Shown here in pieces: positions 1 through 8,449 of a DNA stretch of 64,000 nt. Under the pieces are notes generated by a model. It saw only the letters and a list, made by a program, of their open reading frames with translations, was not told where the DNA came from and made no database searches. The stretch is from Actinomycetes bacterium (GTDB lineage: Bacteria; Actinomycetota; Actinomycetes; Propionibacteriales; Propionibacteriaceae). The position numbers and the translations under genes were made by a program. Each line of letters opens with the position of its first letter. Position 1 is the first letter of the stretch. The DNA lies in assembly GCA_023443125.1 (NCBI GenBank), contig JAEZVO010000065.1, positions 1 to 64,000 of the forward strand, given 5' to 3'.

Positions 1-323
1 GGCAGCGCCTGACCGGTGCCGCCGGCAGCCCGGGCGGCGCCCGGCGGCTCGGCCGCGACCGCGCCGCGCACGCCGCCACCGAGCAGGGCGACGAGGTCAC
101 GACGTCCGGCCTTGCGGGTGAGGAGCACCGCACGCGTCGAGTCCCTCCGCCGCAGCGACCGCACGAGCGTCCCGGCCTCGCCCTCGGCGATCTCCGGGAT
201 GACCAGGCACAGAGGCCCGTCGTCGGGGGACGTCGGCTCCGCGGCGGCCCGCGGGGCCCGCCGCTCCGGGACGTGCGCGCGTGTGCGAGGCACCGGCGGG
301 GTGCGGAGCTGCTCGACGGTCAT
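1..323 (-). CDS. Partial regulator-like protein, N-terminus only
   Basis: The reading frame starts at an ATG read on the minus strand at 323 and stays open to the window edge, giving about 107 residues. The N-terminus is Pro/Arg-rich. After about residue 38 comes an alternating beta/alpha pattern (PLCLVIPEIAEGEAG, then TRAVLLTRKAGRRDLVALL) like a degenerate response-regulator receiver or the front half of a LuxR-type regulator. No DNA-binding domain is visible because the C-terminus lies outside the window. It runs in the same direction as the DUF3000 gene. The family assignment is inferred from this fold pattern only. Confidence 0.4.
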   Translation of the reverse strand, partial: MTVEQLRTPPVPRTRAHVPERRAPRAAAEPTSPDDGPLCLVIPEIAEGEAGTLVRSLRRRDSTRAVLLTRKAGRRDLVALLGGGVRGAVAAEPPGAARAAGGTGQAL

Positions 324-434
324 GTCGCTCCGAGTCGGCGGGGGACGCTGTTCGTGCGATATCGGCATCTTCGTGACGGGTCTTGAGGCCGGCAGCCAAC
401 CGAGTTTGCAGCTTTCCGCCGCCCCGGACCCCCG

Positions 435-1016
435 TCAGCGCCGCGGCGAGAGCGAGGCGACCCCGTCGGGCAGGGGCGGGAGGCCGGCGGCCGTGCACAG
501 CACCGTGGCCCAGGCCGACAGGTGCGCGCCGAGGTCGCCGTCGGGGGTCCAGGACGCCCGGATCTCCACCTCGACCTCGCCGGCCCGCTCGGCCAGCGCG
601 CCGAACGACTGCGAGACGACGCGCGTCACCGTGCCGCCGAGGGCGTGCCGCGACGCGTCGGCGTGGGTCAGGGCGTCCTCGACCCACGTCCATGCGGCCT
701 CGCACAGGAGCGGGTCGGCACCGACCTCGGCGTCGAGCGCGGCCCGGACCAGGGTCACCACGCGGAAGGTGCCCTCCCACGCCTCCTGCCCGGCCGGGTC
801 GTGCAGCACGACGAAGCGGCCGGAGGCAGGCTCGACCTCGGGCACCAGGTCGTCGTCCGTCGTCACGACCTCGGCGCTGAGCGCGACGGCGTAGGGCGCG
901 ATCCTCGCGGGTGCTGGGATCTCGCTCAGGCGGACCTCGGCGCGCAGGCGCCGACCGCCGAGGGCCTCGAGGGCTTGCACGAACGCGGCAGGCACGTCCG
1001 CGTCGGGAGTGATCAC
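435..1016 (-). CDS. DUF3000 family protein
   Basis: This 193-residue protein resembles the actinobacterial DUF3000 family, which has no known function. Recognisable segments are FVQALEALGGRRLRAEV near the N-terminus, the PAPARIAPYAVALSAEV stretch, and a C-terminal half ending near SLSPRR. I chose the GTG start at 1016 (VITPDADVP); the frame is open upstream to 1148, but that extension is low-complexity Arg/Pro and looks non-coding. The gene is divergent from gnd, with about 130 bases between them that must hold both promoters. Hand-counted GC here is near 77%, higher than most of the window. Confidence 0.75.
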   Translation of the reverse strand: MITPDADVPAAFVQALEALGGRRLRAEVRLSEIPAPARIAPYAVALSAEVVTTDDDLVPEVEPASGRFVVLHDPAGQEAWEGTFRVVTLVRAALDAEVGADPLLCEAAWTWVEDALTHADASRHALGGTVTRVVSQSFGALAERAGEVEVEIRASWTPDGDLGAHLSAWATVLCTAAGLPPLPDGVASLSPRR

Positions 1017-1150
1017 ACGGGCAGCGTACGACCGCCGCGCCGGAGTGTCCCGGACCGGCACGCTGGCCGCCGCCCCGTTCGGGCCCCGACTAGGCTGTCT
1101 CGACGTCGCCACCGGCGCACGCACGCGAACCGAGCACGGAGGTCCCACGG

Positions 1151-2593
1151 ATGACTGCTGCCGGCACTGCCCAGATCGGTGTCACCGGGCTGGCCGTGAT
1201 GGGCCGCAACCTGGCCCGCAACTTCGCCCGGAACGGCTACACGGTCGCAGTGCACAACCGCTCGGCGGCACGCATGGAGTCCCTGGTTGCCGACCACGGG
1301 GACGAGGGCACCTTCGTGCCCGCCCGCACGCTGGCGGAGCTCGTCGAGGCGCTCGCGCGACCGCGCACGGTCGTCGTCATGGTCAAGGCCGGCGCCGCGA
1401 CCGACGCGGTCCTCGACGAGCTGGTGCCGCTCCTGGAACCCGGCGACATCGTGGTGGACGCCGGCAACGCTCACTTCCCCGACACGGTGCGACGCGAGGC
1501 GGCGCTCGCCGCCCGGGGGCTCCACTTCGTCGGCACCGGCGTCTCCGGAGGCGAGGAGGGCGCGCTCAACGGGCCCTCGATCATGCCGGGCGGGACGGCC
1601 GAGGCGTACGCCTCGCTCGGTCCGATGCTCGAGCGCATCGCGGCCCAGGTGGACGGCACGCCGTGCTGCACCCACGTGGGCCCGGGCGGCGCCGGGCACT
1701 TCGTCAAGATGGTGCACAACGGCATCGAGTACGCCGACATGCAGGTGATCAGCGAGGCCTACGACCTCCTGCGCCGCGCACTCGGCCTCACCCCCGCCGA
1801 GATCGCCGACATCTTCGAAGAGTGGAACCGCGGCGAGCTGGATTCCTACCTGATGGAGATCACCGTCGAGGTGCTACGCCAGATCGACGCGAAGACGGGC
1901 AAGCCGCTCGTCGACGTCATCGTCGACGCCGCGAAGCAGAAGGGCACCGGCGCTTGGACCACGCAGACGGCTCTCGACCTGGCTGTGCCCATCACCGGTA
2001 TCGGCGAGGCGACGTTCGCCCGCGCGCTGTCGTCGTCGCCCATTCAGCGAAAGGCGGCGCAAGGCTTCGCCGGCGAGGCCGCCGAGTGGAACGTCGAGGA
2101 CCGCGACGGGTTCATCGAAGACGTCCGCCAGGCGCTGTACGCGTCGAAGGTGGTGGCCTACTCGCAGGGGCTCAACGAAATTCAAGCCGCGGCCGCAGAG
2201 TACGACTGGAAGCTCGACCTGGGCGCGATCGCGAAGATCTGGCGCGGCGGCTGCATCATCCGCGCACGCTTCCTGGGCGAGATCACACGCGCGTTCGAGG
2301 CCAACCCCGACTTGCCGATGCTCATCGCCGACAACTACTTCTACGAGCGCATCGTAAAGGCACTGCCGTCGTGGCGACGGGTGGCCGTCGCCGCTGCTAC
2401 GCACGGCGTGCCGGCGCCGGTGTTCACGTCGTCGCTGTCGTACTACGACGGGGTTCGCTCCGACAGGCTGCCCGCCGCGCTCGTGCAGGGTCAGCGCGAC
2501 TTCTTCGGCGCGCACACCTATGCGCGCATCGACGCCGAAGGCAGCTTCCACACACTGTGGGCTGAAGACGACCGCAAGGAGGTAGAAGCATAA
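1151..2593 (+). CDS. gnd: 6-phosphogluconate dehydrogenase, decarboxylating
   Basis: This enzyme oxidatively decarboxylates 6-phosphogluconate to ribulose 5-phosphate in the cytosol. The 480-residue length matches the long NADP-type Gnd. The N-terminal Rossmann segment (GVTGLAVMGRNLARN) is present, followed by the substrate-binding GTGVSGGEEGA, the catalytic region GAGHFVKMVHNGIEYADMQ, and a C-terminal TYARIDAEGSFHTLW. It overlaps the next kinase gene by one base (TAATG), so the two are probably translated together. Its place beside hexuronate and LarA genes suggests a role in sugar-acid use, not only in the pentose phosphate pathway. GC content falls from the first to the second half of the gene. 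Confidence 0.97.
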   Translation: MTAAGTAQIGVTGLAVMGRNLARNFARNGYTVAVHNRSAARMESLVADHGDEGTFVPARTLAELVEALARPRTVVVMVKAGAATDAVLDELVPLLEPGDIVVDAGNAHFPDTVRREAALAARGLHFVGTGVSGGEEGALNGPSIMPGGTAEAYASLGPMLERIAAQVDGTPCCTHVGPGGAGHFVKMVHNGIEYADMQVISEAYDLLRRALGLTPAEIADIFEEWNRGELDSYLMEITVEVLRQIDAKTGKPLVDVIVDAAKQKGTGAWTTQTALDLAVPITGIGEATFARALSSSPIQRKAAQGFAGEAAEWNVEDRDGFIEDVRQALYASKVVAYSQGLNEIQAAAAEYDWKLDLGAIAKIWRGGCIIRARFLGEITRAFEANPDLPMLIADNYFYERIVKALPSWRRVAVAAATHGVPAPVFTSSLSYYDGVRSDRLPAALVQGQRDFFGAHTYARIDAEGSFHTLWAEDDRKEVEA

Positions 2594-3666
2594 TGCAGCT
2601 TCGTGAAGACGCACAGTGGGCGATGGTGGTTCCCACGTCGATTGGTGTAAGGATCACGCCGGAGAACCGGCAGCCGGTGCACGTGTCGGATCGCTACCTG
2701 TTGCAGGCCACGTCGGCGGAGACGAACGTCGCGTCGATATCGTCGCATCTCGGTTTGCCGACGAAGGTGCTCACCAACTTCATTGAGGGCTCGCCGATCT
2801 CGGCATTCATCAAGGCGGATCTGCGGGCGCGCGGCATGGCGTTCGAAGGGCCGGACAAGCCGCAGGGCGGTGCGTGGGGCTACCGGCACCAGTTCAACAT
2901 CGCGGATTCCGGCTTCGGCGGTCGGGCGCCTCGCGTGTGGAACGACCGCGCGGGTGAAGTGGGGCGCGACCTCGACGTCGCCGACTTCGACCTGGAGCGG
3001 CTGTTCGCCGACGAGGGTGTGAAGATCCTGCACCTCTCCGGCCTGATCGCCGCGATTTCGCCGAACACCAGCAAGTTCTGCGTCGAGCTGGCGCGCAAGG
3101 CGAAGGAGCACGGCACCCGCGTCGCGTTCGACCTCAACCACCGCGCCTCCTTCTGGAAGGGCCGCGAGGAGGAGCTGTCGGCGGCGTTCCGAGACATCGC
3201 GTCGCACTGCGACATCCTGTACGGCAACGAAGAGGACTTCCAGCTGTGCCTCGGCATCAAAGGACCGGAAGCCGGCGGCGAAGACATCGACGCCGAGATC
3301 GAAAACTTCAAGGCCATGATCTCTGAGGTGCGCAAGGCATACCCCGACGCGGCCTACGTCGGCACGTCGCTGCGCGAGGTCATCTCGGCCAACCGACACC
3401 GCTGGGGCATGATCCTGTTCGGCGAGGGCGAGTTCAACGTCGCGCCCCTCAGGGAGATCGACGTGCTCGACCGCATCGGCGGCGGCGACGGCTCCATCGG
3501 CGGTGTGCTCTACGGCATCCTGCAGGGCTGGACGCCTAAGCGGTGTATGCAGTTCGGCTGGGCCACCGGCGCGATGGCCGCGACGAGCCTCAACGACTAC
3601 GCCGCACCCGCCGACGAGGCCCAGGTGTGGTCGATGTGGGAAGGCAACGCCCGAGTCCAGCGCTAA
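2593..3666 (+). CDS. PfkB-family sugar kinase, 2-keto-3-deoxygluconate kinase-like
   Basis: This 357-residue PfkB/ribokinase-family enzyme most likely phosphorylates 2-keto-3-deoxygluconate or a related keto-sugar acid. The C-terminal anion-hole and catalytic-base region reads DRIGGGDGSIGG, where the family usually has a G-A-G-D motif; the catalytic Asp is kept but Gly replaces Ala. The mid-protein FDLNHRASFW segment and GNEEDF resemble bacterial KDG kinases. The start codon shares one base with the gnd stop. The substrate is inferred from UxaC and UxuB in the same region; a KDG aldolase and a mannonate dehydratase are not in the window. A palindromic repeat follows directly. Confidence 0.82.
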   Translation: MQLREDAQWAMVVPTSIGVRITPENRQPVHVSDRYLLQATSAETNVASISSHLGLPTKVLTNFIEGSPISAFIKADLRARGMAFEGPDKPQGGAWGYRHQFNIADSGFGGRAPRVWNDRAGEVGRDLDVADFDLERLFADEGVKILHLSGLIAAISPNTSKFCVELARKAKEHGTRVAFDLNHRASFWKGREEELSAAFRDIASHCDILYGNEEDFQLCLGIKGPEAGGEDIDAEIENFKAMISEVRKAYPDAAYVGTSLREVISANRHRWGMILFGEGEFNVAPLREIDVLDRIGGGDGSIGGVLYGILQGWTPKRCMQFGWATGAMAATSLNDYAAPADEAQVWSMWEGNARVQR

Positions 3667-3672
3667 GGGTCA

Positions 3673-3722
3673 AGATAGATCAAGTTCGTGGTGGGTAGAC
3701 GCACCACGAACTTGATCTATCT
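3673..3722. repeat. Palindromic repeat family A, copy 1
   Basis: Two perfect 21-bp inverted arms (3673-3693 and 3702-3722) enclose an 8-base loop, GGTAGACG. The same element recurs at 5000-5048 and, inverted, at 8398-8449. Here it lies between the convergent sugar kinase and fic genes and its right arm touches the fic stop codon, so it could end transcription from both sides. It has no U-tract. Confidence 0.95.
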
Positions 3723-4890
3723 ATGCGCGACGCCCGGCACGCTCTGCGAATGCATCCAACGCCTGGGTGAGCCCGACGACGGTCCACGCATCCACGCCAC
3801 CCACACAACGCTCGCGGCGCAGCAGCCCCGCGTCGGTGAGCCGCGCGCACAGGCGATACGCCGACGGGCGGGGAATCCCGGCAGCCACGAGCATGTCGAT
3901 GTTGAACGCCGGCTCCGTGGAGCAGACCTCAGCCATGCGCACGATGTTGGCCGTTGTGCGACGAGCGGTCGCCAGAATCTCGTTACTCACCGCCTCGACG
4001 TCTGAGCGCAACCGCAGAGCATTCTCGACCGCCATTTCAGCAGCGTCGGCGAACTGCAGCACGATCTCTTCTGCCCTGCCCTCTCGATATGCGGTGAGCG
4101 CTTGGAAGTACGCGTCGGTGTTGGTCAAGAGCCCCGACGAGATGGGCACCGACAAGTTACGAGCTACGCCGCGGTGTCGCAGCACCGACGACACGAGCGC
4201 CCGCCCGATGCGGCCGTTGCCGTCGGTGAAGGGGTGAATCGTCTCGAAGTGCGCGTGGGCGATGGCCGCTTGCACGAGCGGCTCGACGTCGGTGCGGCGC
4301 AGGAACTGCATGAGGTCGTCGAGCGCGTCGGGCACATCGTCGTGGTGAGGTGGAACGAAGGCCGCAGTAACGGGTGACTCACCTCCCACCCACACCCATT
4401 CGGTGCGGATCCGCCCGGCGTTGGCGGGGTCGCCGCCGCCGCCGAGCGCGTCGTGCATCGCGAGCAGCATGGCGGTGTCCATGGAATCGGCCAGCGCAAT
4501 TGTTGCCTCCATGGAATTGACGTTGCGCGCGATGCTGGTGGCGTTGCGGTTACTGCATTCCCCGAGCGTCGCCAACGCAATCCGACGCGCACTCGCGCTC
4601 AAGCGTTCGATCTCCGAGCTCGACGACGATTCGCTCCGCAGCAGCACACTGGCGAAGGGTAGCCCCCAACGTTTCGCCGTCACGTCGAAGCGTTCGATCG
4701 TCGACGTGGCCGCCCGAGCATGCGCCAGCACTTCTGCATCGAGATGCACCGGCAGCGAGGCGATCGTCGGCACCCGCACATACTGAAACTGGCCCCTGTT
4801 TCGAAGGCGACGTCGTCGGCTCATCAACGCGTCTGGGCTCGGCTCCCAGGTAGCGTTCCGGTACTCCACCGCTGGCCAGTTCGTGCCCAC
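3721..4890 (-). CDS. Fic family AMP-transferase, class II, with C-terminal helix-turn-helix
   Basis: This 389-residue protein has a complete Fic catalytic loop, HPFTDGNGRIGR, at residues 219-230, so it should transfer AMP or a similar group to a protein target. An N-terminal inhibitory helix motif of the SSxxE type (SSSSEIERL, around residue 90) marks it as a class II, self-inhibited Fic. The last 60 residues look like a winged helix (IPRPSAYRLCARLTDAGLLRRE). A proline-rich Fic N-domain precedes the core. It stands alone between two copies of palindrome A and is divergent from vapBC. The target is unknown; it may be a self-contained toxin or a regulator. Confidence 0.9.
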   Translation of the reverse strand: MGTNWPAVEYRNATWEPSPDALMSRRRRLRNRGQFQYVRVPTIASLPVHLDAEVLAHARAATSTIERFDVTAKRWGLPFASVLLRSESSSSSEIERLSASARRIALATLGECSNRNATSIARNVNSMEATIALADSMDTAMLLAMHDALGGGGDPANAGRIRTEWVWVGGESPVTAAFVPPHHDDVPDALDDLMQFLRRTDVEPLVQAAIAHAHFETIHPFTDGNGRIGRALVSSVLRHRGVARNLSVPISSGLLTNTDAYFQALTAYREGRAEEIVLQFADAAEMAVENALRLRSDVEAVSNEILATARRTTANIVRMAEVCSTEPAFNIDMLVAAGIPRPSAYRLCARLTDAGLLRRERCVGGVDAWTVVGLTQALDAFAERAGRRA

Positions 4891-4999
4891 GTCGCCCCCT
4901 TACTGAGAACCCAGGCGGCCATTTTATCATTAACGGCCACTAATGAGAATGAGCTTGGTGCGGTGAGGCCCTTTTCTGGGGCGCACGGCAGGAGCCACA

Positions 5000-5048
5000 A
5001 GATAGATCAAGTTCGTGGTGGGTAGACGCGCCACGAACTTGATCTATC
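5000..5048. repeat. Palindromic repeat family A, copy 2
   Basis: This is the same element as at 3673-3722. Arms of 18 bp (5001-5018 and 5031-5048) pair perfectly, and the central GGGTAGACGCG differs by one base from copy 1. It sits between the divergent fic and vapB genes, where a terminator for either gene would make no sense, so termination cannot be the family's only role. Confidence 0.95.
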
Positions 5049-5078
5049 ATCGCGCTAGCACTTTGCTAGCATCGATCT

Positions 5079-5306
5079 ATGTCCACCTTGTACATCCGCG
5101 ACGTCCCCGACGACGTCGCTGCAGCGCTCAGACGCCAGGCCGCCGAGGCCGGGCAATCGCTCTCAGCCTACGTCGGCGGGCAGCTCGCAATGTGGGCGAA
5201 GCGCCCAACCAATGCCGAGATCGCCGCCCGCCTGCGCGAGCACGATCGGAGCCAAGCACCATCGGCGGACGCCATCATCGCCGCGCGAGACGCAGACCGC
5301 CGATGA
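5079..5306 (+). CDS. vapB: VapB-type ribbon-helix-helix antitoxin
   Basis: This 75-residue protein begins with a ribbon-helix-helix DNA-binding domain (STLYIRDVPDDVAAALRRQA) of the FitA/VapB type and ends in a charged tail (HDRSQAPSADAIIAARDADRR) that probably fills the toxin active site. It overlaps the PIN toxin by four bases (ATGA), typical of coupled expression. It should neutralise VapC and autorepress the operon. The promoter must lie next to palindrome A copy 2, about 30 bases upstream, so the palindrome may act as operator; that is inference. Confidence 0.9.
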   Translation: MSTLYIRDVPDDVAAALRRQAAEAGQSLSAYVGGQLAMWAKRPTNAEIAARLREHDRSQAPSADAIIAARDADRR

Positions 5307-5686
5307 TCGTCGTCGACGCATCCGCGATGGTGGAGGCACTCGTCGGCGCTGACCCTACCGACGAGCTACTCACCGCTCTCGAAGGAGATATTCACGCGCC
5401 GACGCTGCTCGACGTCGAAGTGATGTCGGCGCTGCGCGGCCTCGAACTCGGCACGATGCTCTCCCCCGCCCAAGCCGCCGACGCGCTCGACACATACTGG
5501 AACTTCAGCATTCAGCACCATGAGGCTCGGCTTCTGCGCCACCGTGTCTGGCAACTGCGCCACCAATTCACCAGCTACGACGCGCAATACATCGCGCTCG
5601 CCGAGGCACTCGACGCACCGCTGTACACGTGCGATCGGAAACTGGCAGCACGAGGCCACGGCGCGAGCGTTCTCGTTCAGCATTGA
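5303..5686 (+). CDS. vapC: VapC-type PIN-domain ribonuclease toxin
   Basis: This 127-residue PIN-domain protein is expected to cleave RNA using Mg2+. The acidic residues of the PIN active site are visible: Asp in VVDASAMVEAL, Glu in LDVEVMSAL, Asp in TSYDAQYIALAEAL and Asp in YTCDRKLAARG. The start at 5303 overlaps the antitoxin stop (ATGA). The open frame extends upstream to 5015, but that part overlaps vapB and the palindrome and is not protein-like. The catalytic set looks intact, so the module is probably functional. Confidence 0.92.
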   Translation: MIVVDASAMVEALVGADPTDELLTALEGDIHAPTLLDVEVMSALRGLELGTMLSPAQAADALDTYWNFSIQHHEARLLRHRVWQLRHQFTSYDAQYIALAEALDAPLYTCDRKLAARGHGASVLVQH

Positions 5687-5741
5687 GAGCCACCGACGGC
5701 AACTCCGCCCGACGAGCACCCGGGCGTGGTAGAGAAGTGTC

Positions 5742-7049
5742 ATGACGAAGCTGTACCCAGGCGTTCCCGACGCGCGCACGGCAGGCGGCCCCGACGAAGT
5801 GCTCACGCACGCTGAGCTCAGCGAGTTCGTGCACTCCCAGCTCGCCGCCCACGATTTCGACGGCAAACGCGTCACCCTCGTCGTGCCCGACGGCACCCGC
5901 CACGCGCCCGTCGCGATGATGTCCAAACTCATCCGCGACGCACTCGGCACCCGCCCCGCATCCGTTCGCGTGGTGATCGCGCTGGGCACGCACGATTACA
6001 TGTCCGACGAGGCCATCGGCAAGCTCATGGGCTGCGAACCAGGCAGGTTCGCCGACACCTACCCCGGCTGGGAGATCGTCAACCACCTGTGGCGCGACGA
6101 AGCCACGTTCGCGAACCTCGGGACGGTGTCCAGGGAGCGCATCGCCGAGCTGAGCGACGGTCGCCTCACCGACCGCGACATGACCGTGCTGGTGAACAAG
6201 CTCGTCGTGGACACCGACATCTCTCTCATCCTCGGCCCGGTGCTGCCGCACGAGGTCGTCGGCATCTCCGGCGGCAACAAGTACTTCTTCCCCGGCCTAT
6301 CTGGCCATGACGTGATCGACATGTCGCACTGGGTGGGTGCGCTGATTACGAGCTACGAGATGATCGGCTCGCTCGGCATCACCCCCGTGCGCCAGATGAT
6401 CGACGCCGCCGCCGAGCTGATCCCGTCGGAGAAACTGCTGCTGGGGATGATCGTGAAGCCCGGTTCCGACGACCTCCAGTTCGTGGCGTTCGGCGACTCG
6501 CGCGCCGCGTGGGAGGCGTGCGCCGAAGTGTCGAGCCAGGTGCACGTGAAGTATGTGCCGCGCGAGTACAAGCGGGTGCTGTCGATCATCCCCGAGATGT
6601 ACGAAGACATGTGGACCGGCGCCAAGGGGTTCTACAAACTCGAGCCGATCGTCGCCGACGGGGGCGAGCTCATCATCTACGCCCCACACATTCGCGAGGT
6701 GTCGGTGATGCACCCCGGCATCGAGGAAATCGGCTACCACAACCGCCAATACTTCGTCGAGCAGTGGGATCGCTTCAAAGACCACCCGTGGGGCGAACTC
6801 GCCCACTCGACGCACCTGCGCGGCCTCGGCAGCTACGACCCCGCCACCGGCGTCGAAACCAACCGCGTCACCGTCACGCTCGCCACCGGCATCCCCCGCG
6901 CGACGGTGGAGGCCATCTCGCTCAACTACCTCGACCCCGCGACGGTCGACGTCGCCGCGTTCGAGCACGACCCCGACACCCTCGTCGTGCATGGGGCCGG
7001 CGAGTTGCTCCACCGCACCGAAGCCCAGCGCGGGAGGCTACCCGCGTGA
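5742..7049 (+). CDS. larA: LarA-type nickel-pincer racemase/epimerase
   Basis: This 435-residue member of the LarA (DUF2088) family interconverts 2-hydroxyacid stereoisomers with a nickel-pincer nucleotide cofactor. The PDGTRHAP motif (residues 49-56), GTHDYM (82-87), and PHEVVGISGGNKYFFPG (169-185) are present. In the last motif Lys180 matches the cofactor-binding lysine of characterised LarA, and His196 matches the nickel-ligand position. The cofactor genes larE, larB and larC lie 3.5 kb downstream. Because the neighbours are gnd, a KDG-type kinase, uxaC and uxuB, I infer a sugar-acid epimerase (for example acting on gluconate) more than lactate racemase. No LarD-like channel gene is seen. 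Confidence 0.88.
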   Translation: MTKLYPGVPDARTAGGPDEVLTHAELSEFVHSQLAAHDFDGKRVTLVVPDGTRHAPVAMMSKLIRDALGTRPASVRVVIALGTHDYMSDEAIGKLMGCEPGRFADTYPGWEIVNHLWRDEATFANLGTVSRERIAELSDGRLTDRDMTVLVNKLVVDTDISLILGPVLPHEVVGISGGNKYFFPGLSGHDVIDMSHWVGALITSYEMIGSLGITPVRQMIDAAAELIPSEKLLLGMIVKPGSDDLQFVAFGDSRAAWEACAEVSSQVHVKYVPREYKRVLSIIPEMYEDMWTGAKGFYKLEPIVADGGELIIYAPHIREVSVMHPGIEEIGYHNRQYFVEQWDRFKDHPWGELAHSTHLRGLGSYDPATGVETNRVTVTLATGIPRATVEAISLNYLDPATVDVAAFEHDPDTLVVHGAGELLHRTEAQRGRLPA

Positions 7050-7065
7050 GGGGCCCCGTCTGCCC

Positions 7066-7476
7066 CTACTTCATTACCTTCACGGTGTAGACCACAGGCT
7101 CCTTGCCCTGTGCGTCGCAGTTCTCCAACTTGGTGCGGAAGCAGTACTGCACCGTGAAAGTGAACGTGCCCTCCGTCTGCCCAGTCATGTCGACCCACAC
7201 CGGGTACGTGCAGCCGCCGGGAGGAGTGTCCGTCGGGCAATCTCCGTGGCCTTCCTTGATGGTCGCATACGGGGAGTCGACGCCGTCGGTGATGTAGTAG
7301 TTATCGCCGACGCTGGGGTTCACCTCGCCCAGCACCACCCGCTCGGTATCGCCAACCGCGATTTGCAGGTCGGTGGGACTGCTGGGCGTTGGCCGGGGGC
7401 CGGGATCAGGATCAGGGTCGGGCGCCTGGGGGATGATGCCGAAGAACAGCGCGAGCAGCGTTGCGATGATGGTCAT
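7066..7476 (-). CDS. Small exported or membrane-tethered protein, unknown
   Basis: This 136-residue protein has an N-terminal hydrophobic segment (MTIIATLLALFFGII) like a signal anchor, then an Asp/Pro linker with a repeated PDPDP pattern, then a roughly 100-residue beta-rich domain with four Cys (DCPTD, GGCTY, YCFRT, ENCDA) that could form two disulfides. It is not recognised. It lies convergent to larA with only 16 bases between the stops and upstream of the HepT-MntA pair on the same strand. The function is unknown. Confidence 0.6.
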   Translation of the reverse strand: MTIIATLLALFFGIIPQAPDPDPDPGPRPTPSSPTDLQIAVGDTERVVLGEVNPSVGDNYYITDGVDSPYATIKEGHGDCPTDTPPGGCTYPVWVDMTGQTEGTFTFTVQYCFRTKLENCDAQGKEPVVYTVKVMK

Positions 7477-7525
7477 AGTTCATTGTGCATGGCCACCGGT
7501 TCACCGGTGAGCGATCCCGTCGCGC

Positions 7526-7954
7526 TCAGCCGGCGTGCGTCGCCAGCCACCTCGCCACAGATTGCACGTAGCGCTCGAACTGCTCCAATGCCAGGGGGAC
7601 TGCCTTGTTCACTCGTTGCTCGTCCACGCGCACGTACTCGTGGATGAGCACATTGCGCATACCGACGCTCGGTATCAGCGCCTCGGCAAGCGAACGGGGA
7701 ATCACCCCCTGGGCCGCCGCTTCTCGGAACGACTCAGCCGCATCGGTTGGTGCCACATTCCCTAGCGATCCCACAATGTGCAGATTGATGCCGACGGCGA
7801 GGTCCACCAGTTGCGTGAGTATCCGTTCCACCGCCAGTTGCTCAACCACACCCCGCTCGGGATTGGCTTCGATGTCTGCGAGCGTCCGCAACTGCCGCTC
7901 GATGAGTCGAAGACGCTCGAGCACCACGACGTCGCTGAATTGCTTAGGAACCAT
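7526..7954 (-). CDS. hepT: HEPN-domain toxin (HepT-like)
   Basis: This 142-residue protein carries the HEPN RNase motif R-x4-H-x-Y as RNVLIHEY, the hallmark of HepT-type toxins. The start at 7954 (MVPKQFSDVV) lies inside the end of the nucleotidyltransferase gene, an 11-base overlap. In studied pairs the partner MntA adenylylates the HEPN toxin near this motif to silence it; the Tyr needed for that is present. The open frame extends upstream to 8071, but that region is the partner gene in another frame. Confidence 0.88.
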   Translation of the reverse strand: MVPKQFSDVVVLERLRLIERQLRTLADIEANPERGVVEQLAVERILTQLVDLAVGINLHIVGSLGNVAPTDAAESFREAAAQGVIPRSLAEALIPSVGMRNVLIHEYVRVDEQRVNKAVPLALEQFERYVQSVARWLATHAG

Positions 7955-8357
7955 GCGCCAACCTTTCCAACGCAGCTCGCCGGAACGGCTCCTCGTCGCG
8001 GTATTGCCCGAAGGCCGCGATGCGCAGGCGAGCAACCATCTCGGGCACGCGTTCCACGAGCGGTTCGCCACAATTCAGGGCGCCGAATTTGGCGACGGCG
8101 CCAGCTCGGTCGAGTGGCATCAGGTCGACGCGGTCGCCGTACCGGGTGATAAATGCGGTCGCGACGGCGAACTCGTCGCCGCGAATACCTCGTTCAAAGC
8201 AGTACGCCAGATCCAGATCACGCGCCACGGCCGCGTCGCGTAACACGCTGCCGTGCAGCATGAGCACGGCGATATGTTGCGACGCGCACAGCTCCTCCAA
8301 CGCGCCACTGGCCTGATCGGCTCGGAGTCTGGCCAGCGCCTCTTGCACCGACGTCAT
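7944..8357 (-). CDS. mntA: Minimal nucleotidyltransferase antitoxin (MntA-like)
   Basis: This 137-residue protein has the nucleotidyltransferase signature GS...DxD, seen as HGSVLRDAAVARDLDLAY. It is the expected partner of the HEPN protein that follows, which it should modify with AMP. Gene order (MNT first, HEPN second) and the 11-base overlap are typical. Palindrome A copy 3 sits about 40 bases upstream of its start, so like vapBC this module has a palindrome where its promoter should be. Confidence 0.88.
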   Translation of the reverse strand: MTSVQEALARLRADQASGALEELCASQHIAVLMLHGSVLRDAAVARDLDLAYCFERGIRGDEFAVATAFITRYGDRVDLMPLDRAGAVAKFGALNCGEPLVERVPEMVARLRIAAFGQYRDEEPFRRAALERLAHGS

Positions 8358-8397
8358 GATGCAAGTCTAGTGACCGCGCGCCGCACACTGCCTGCCA

Positions 8398-8449
8398 AAG
8401 ATAGATCAGGTTCGTGGCTCGTCTACCCACCACGAACTTGATCTATCTT
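8398..8449. repeat. Palindromic repeat family A, copy 3 (inverted orientation)
   Basis: Arms 8398-8417 and 8430-8449 pair with one mismatch around the loop CTCGTCTACCCA, which is the reverse complement of the loop in copies 1 and 2. It lies between mntA and the broken GH38 gene, touching the GH38 stop codon. Confidence 0.93.

Noticed and set aside
3673..3722. Intrinsic terminators as the explanation for palindrome family A
   Set aside because: No U-tracts, and copy 2 lies between divergent genes.
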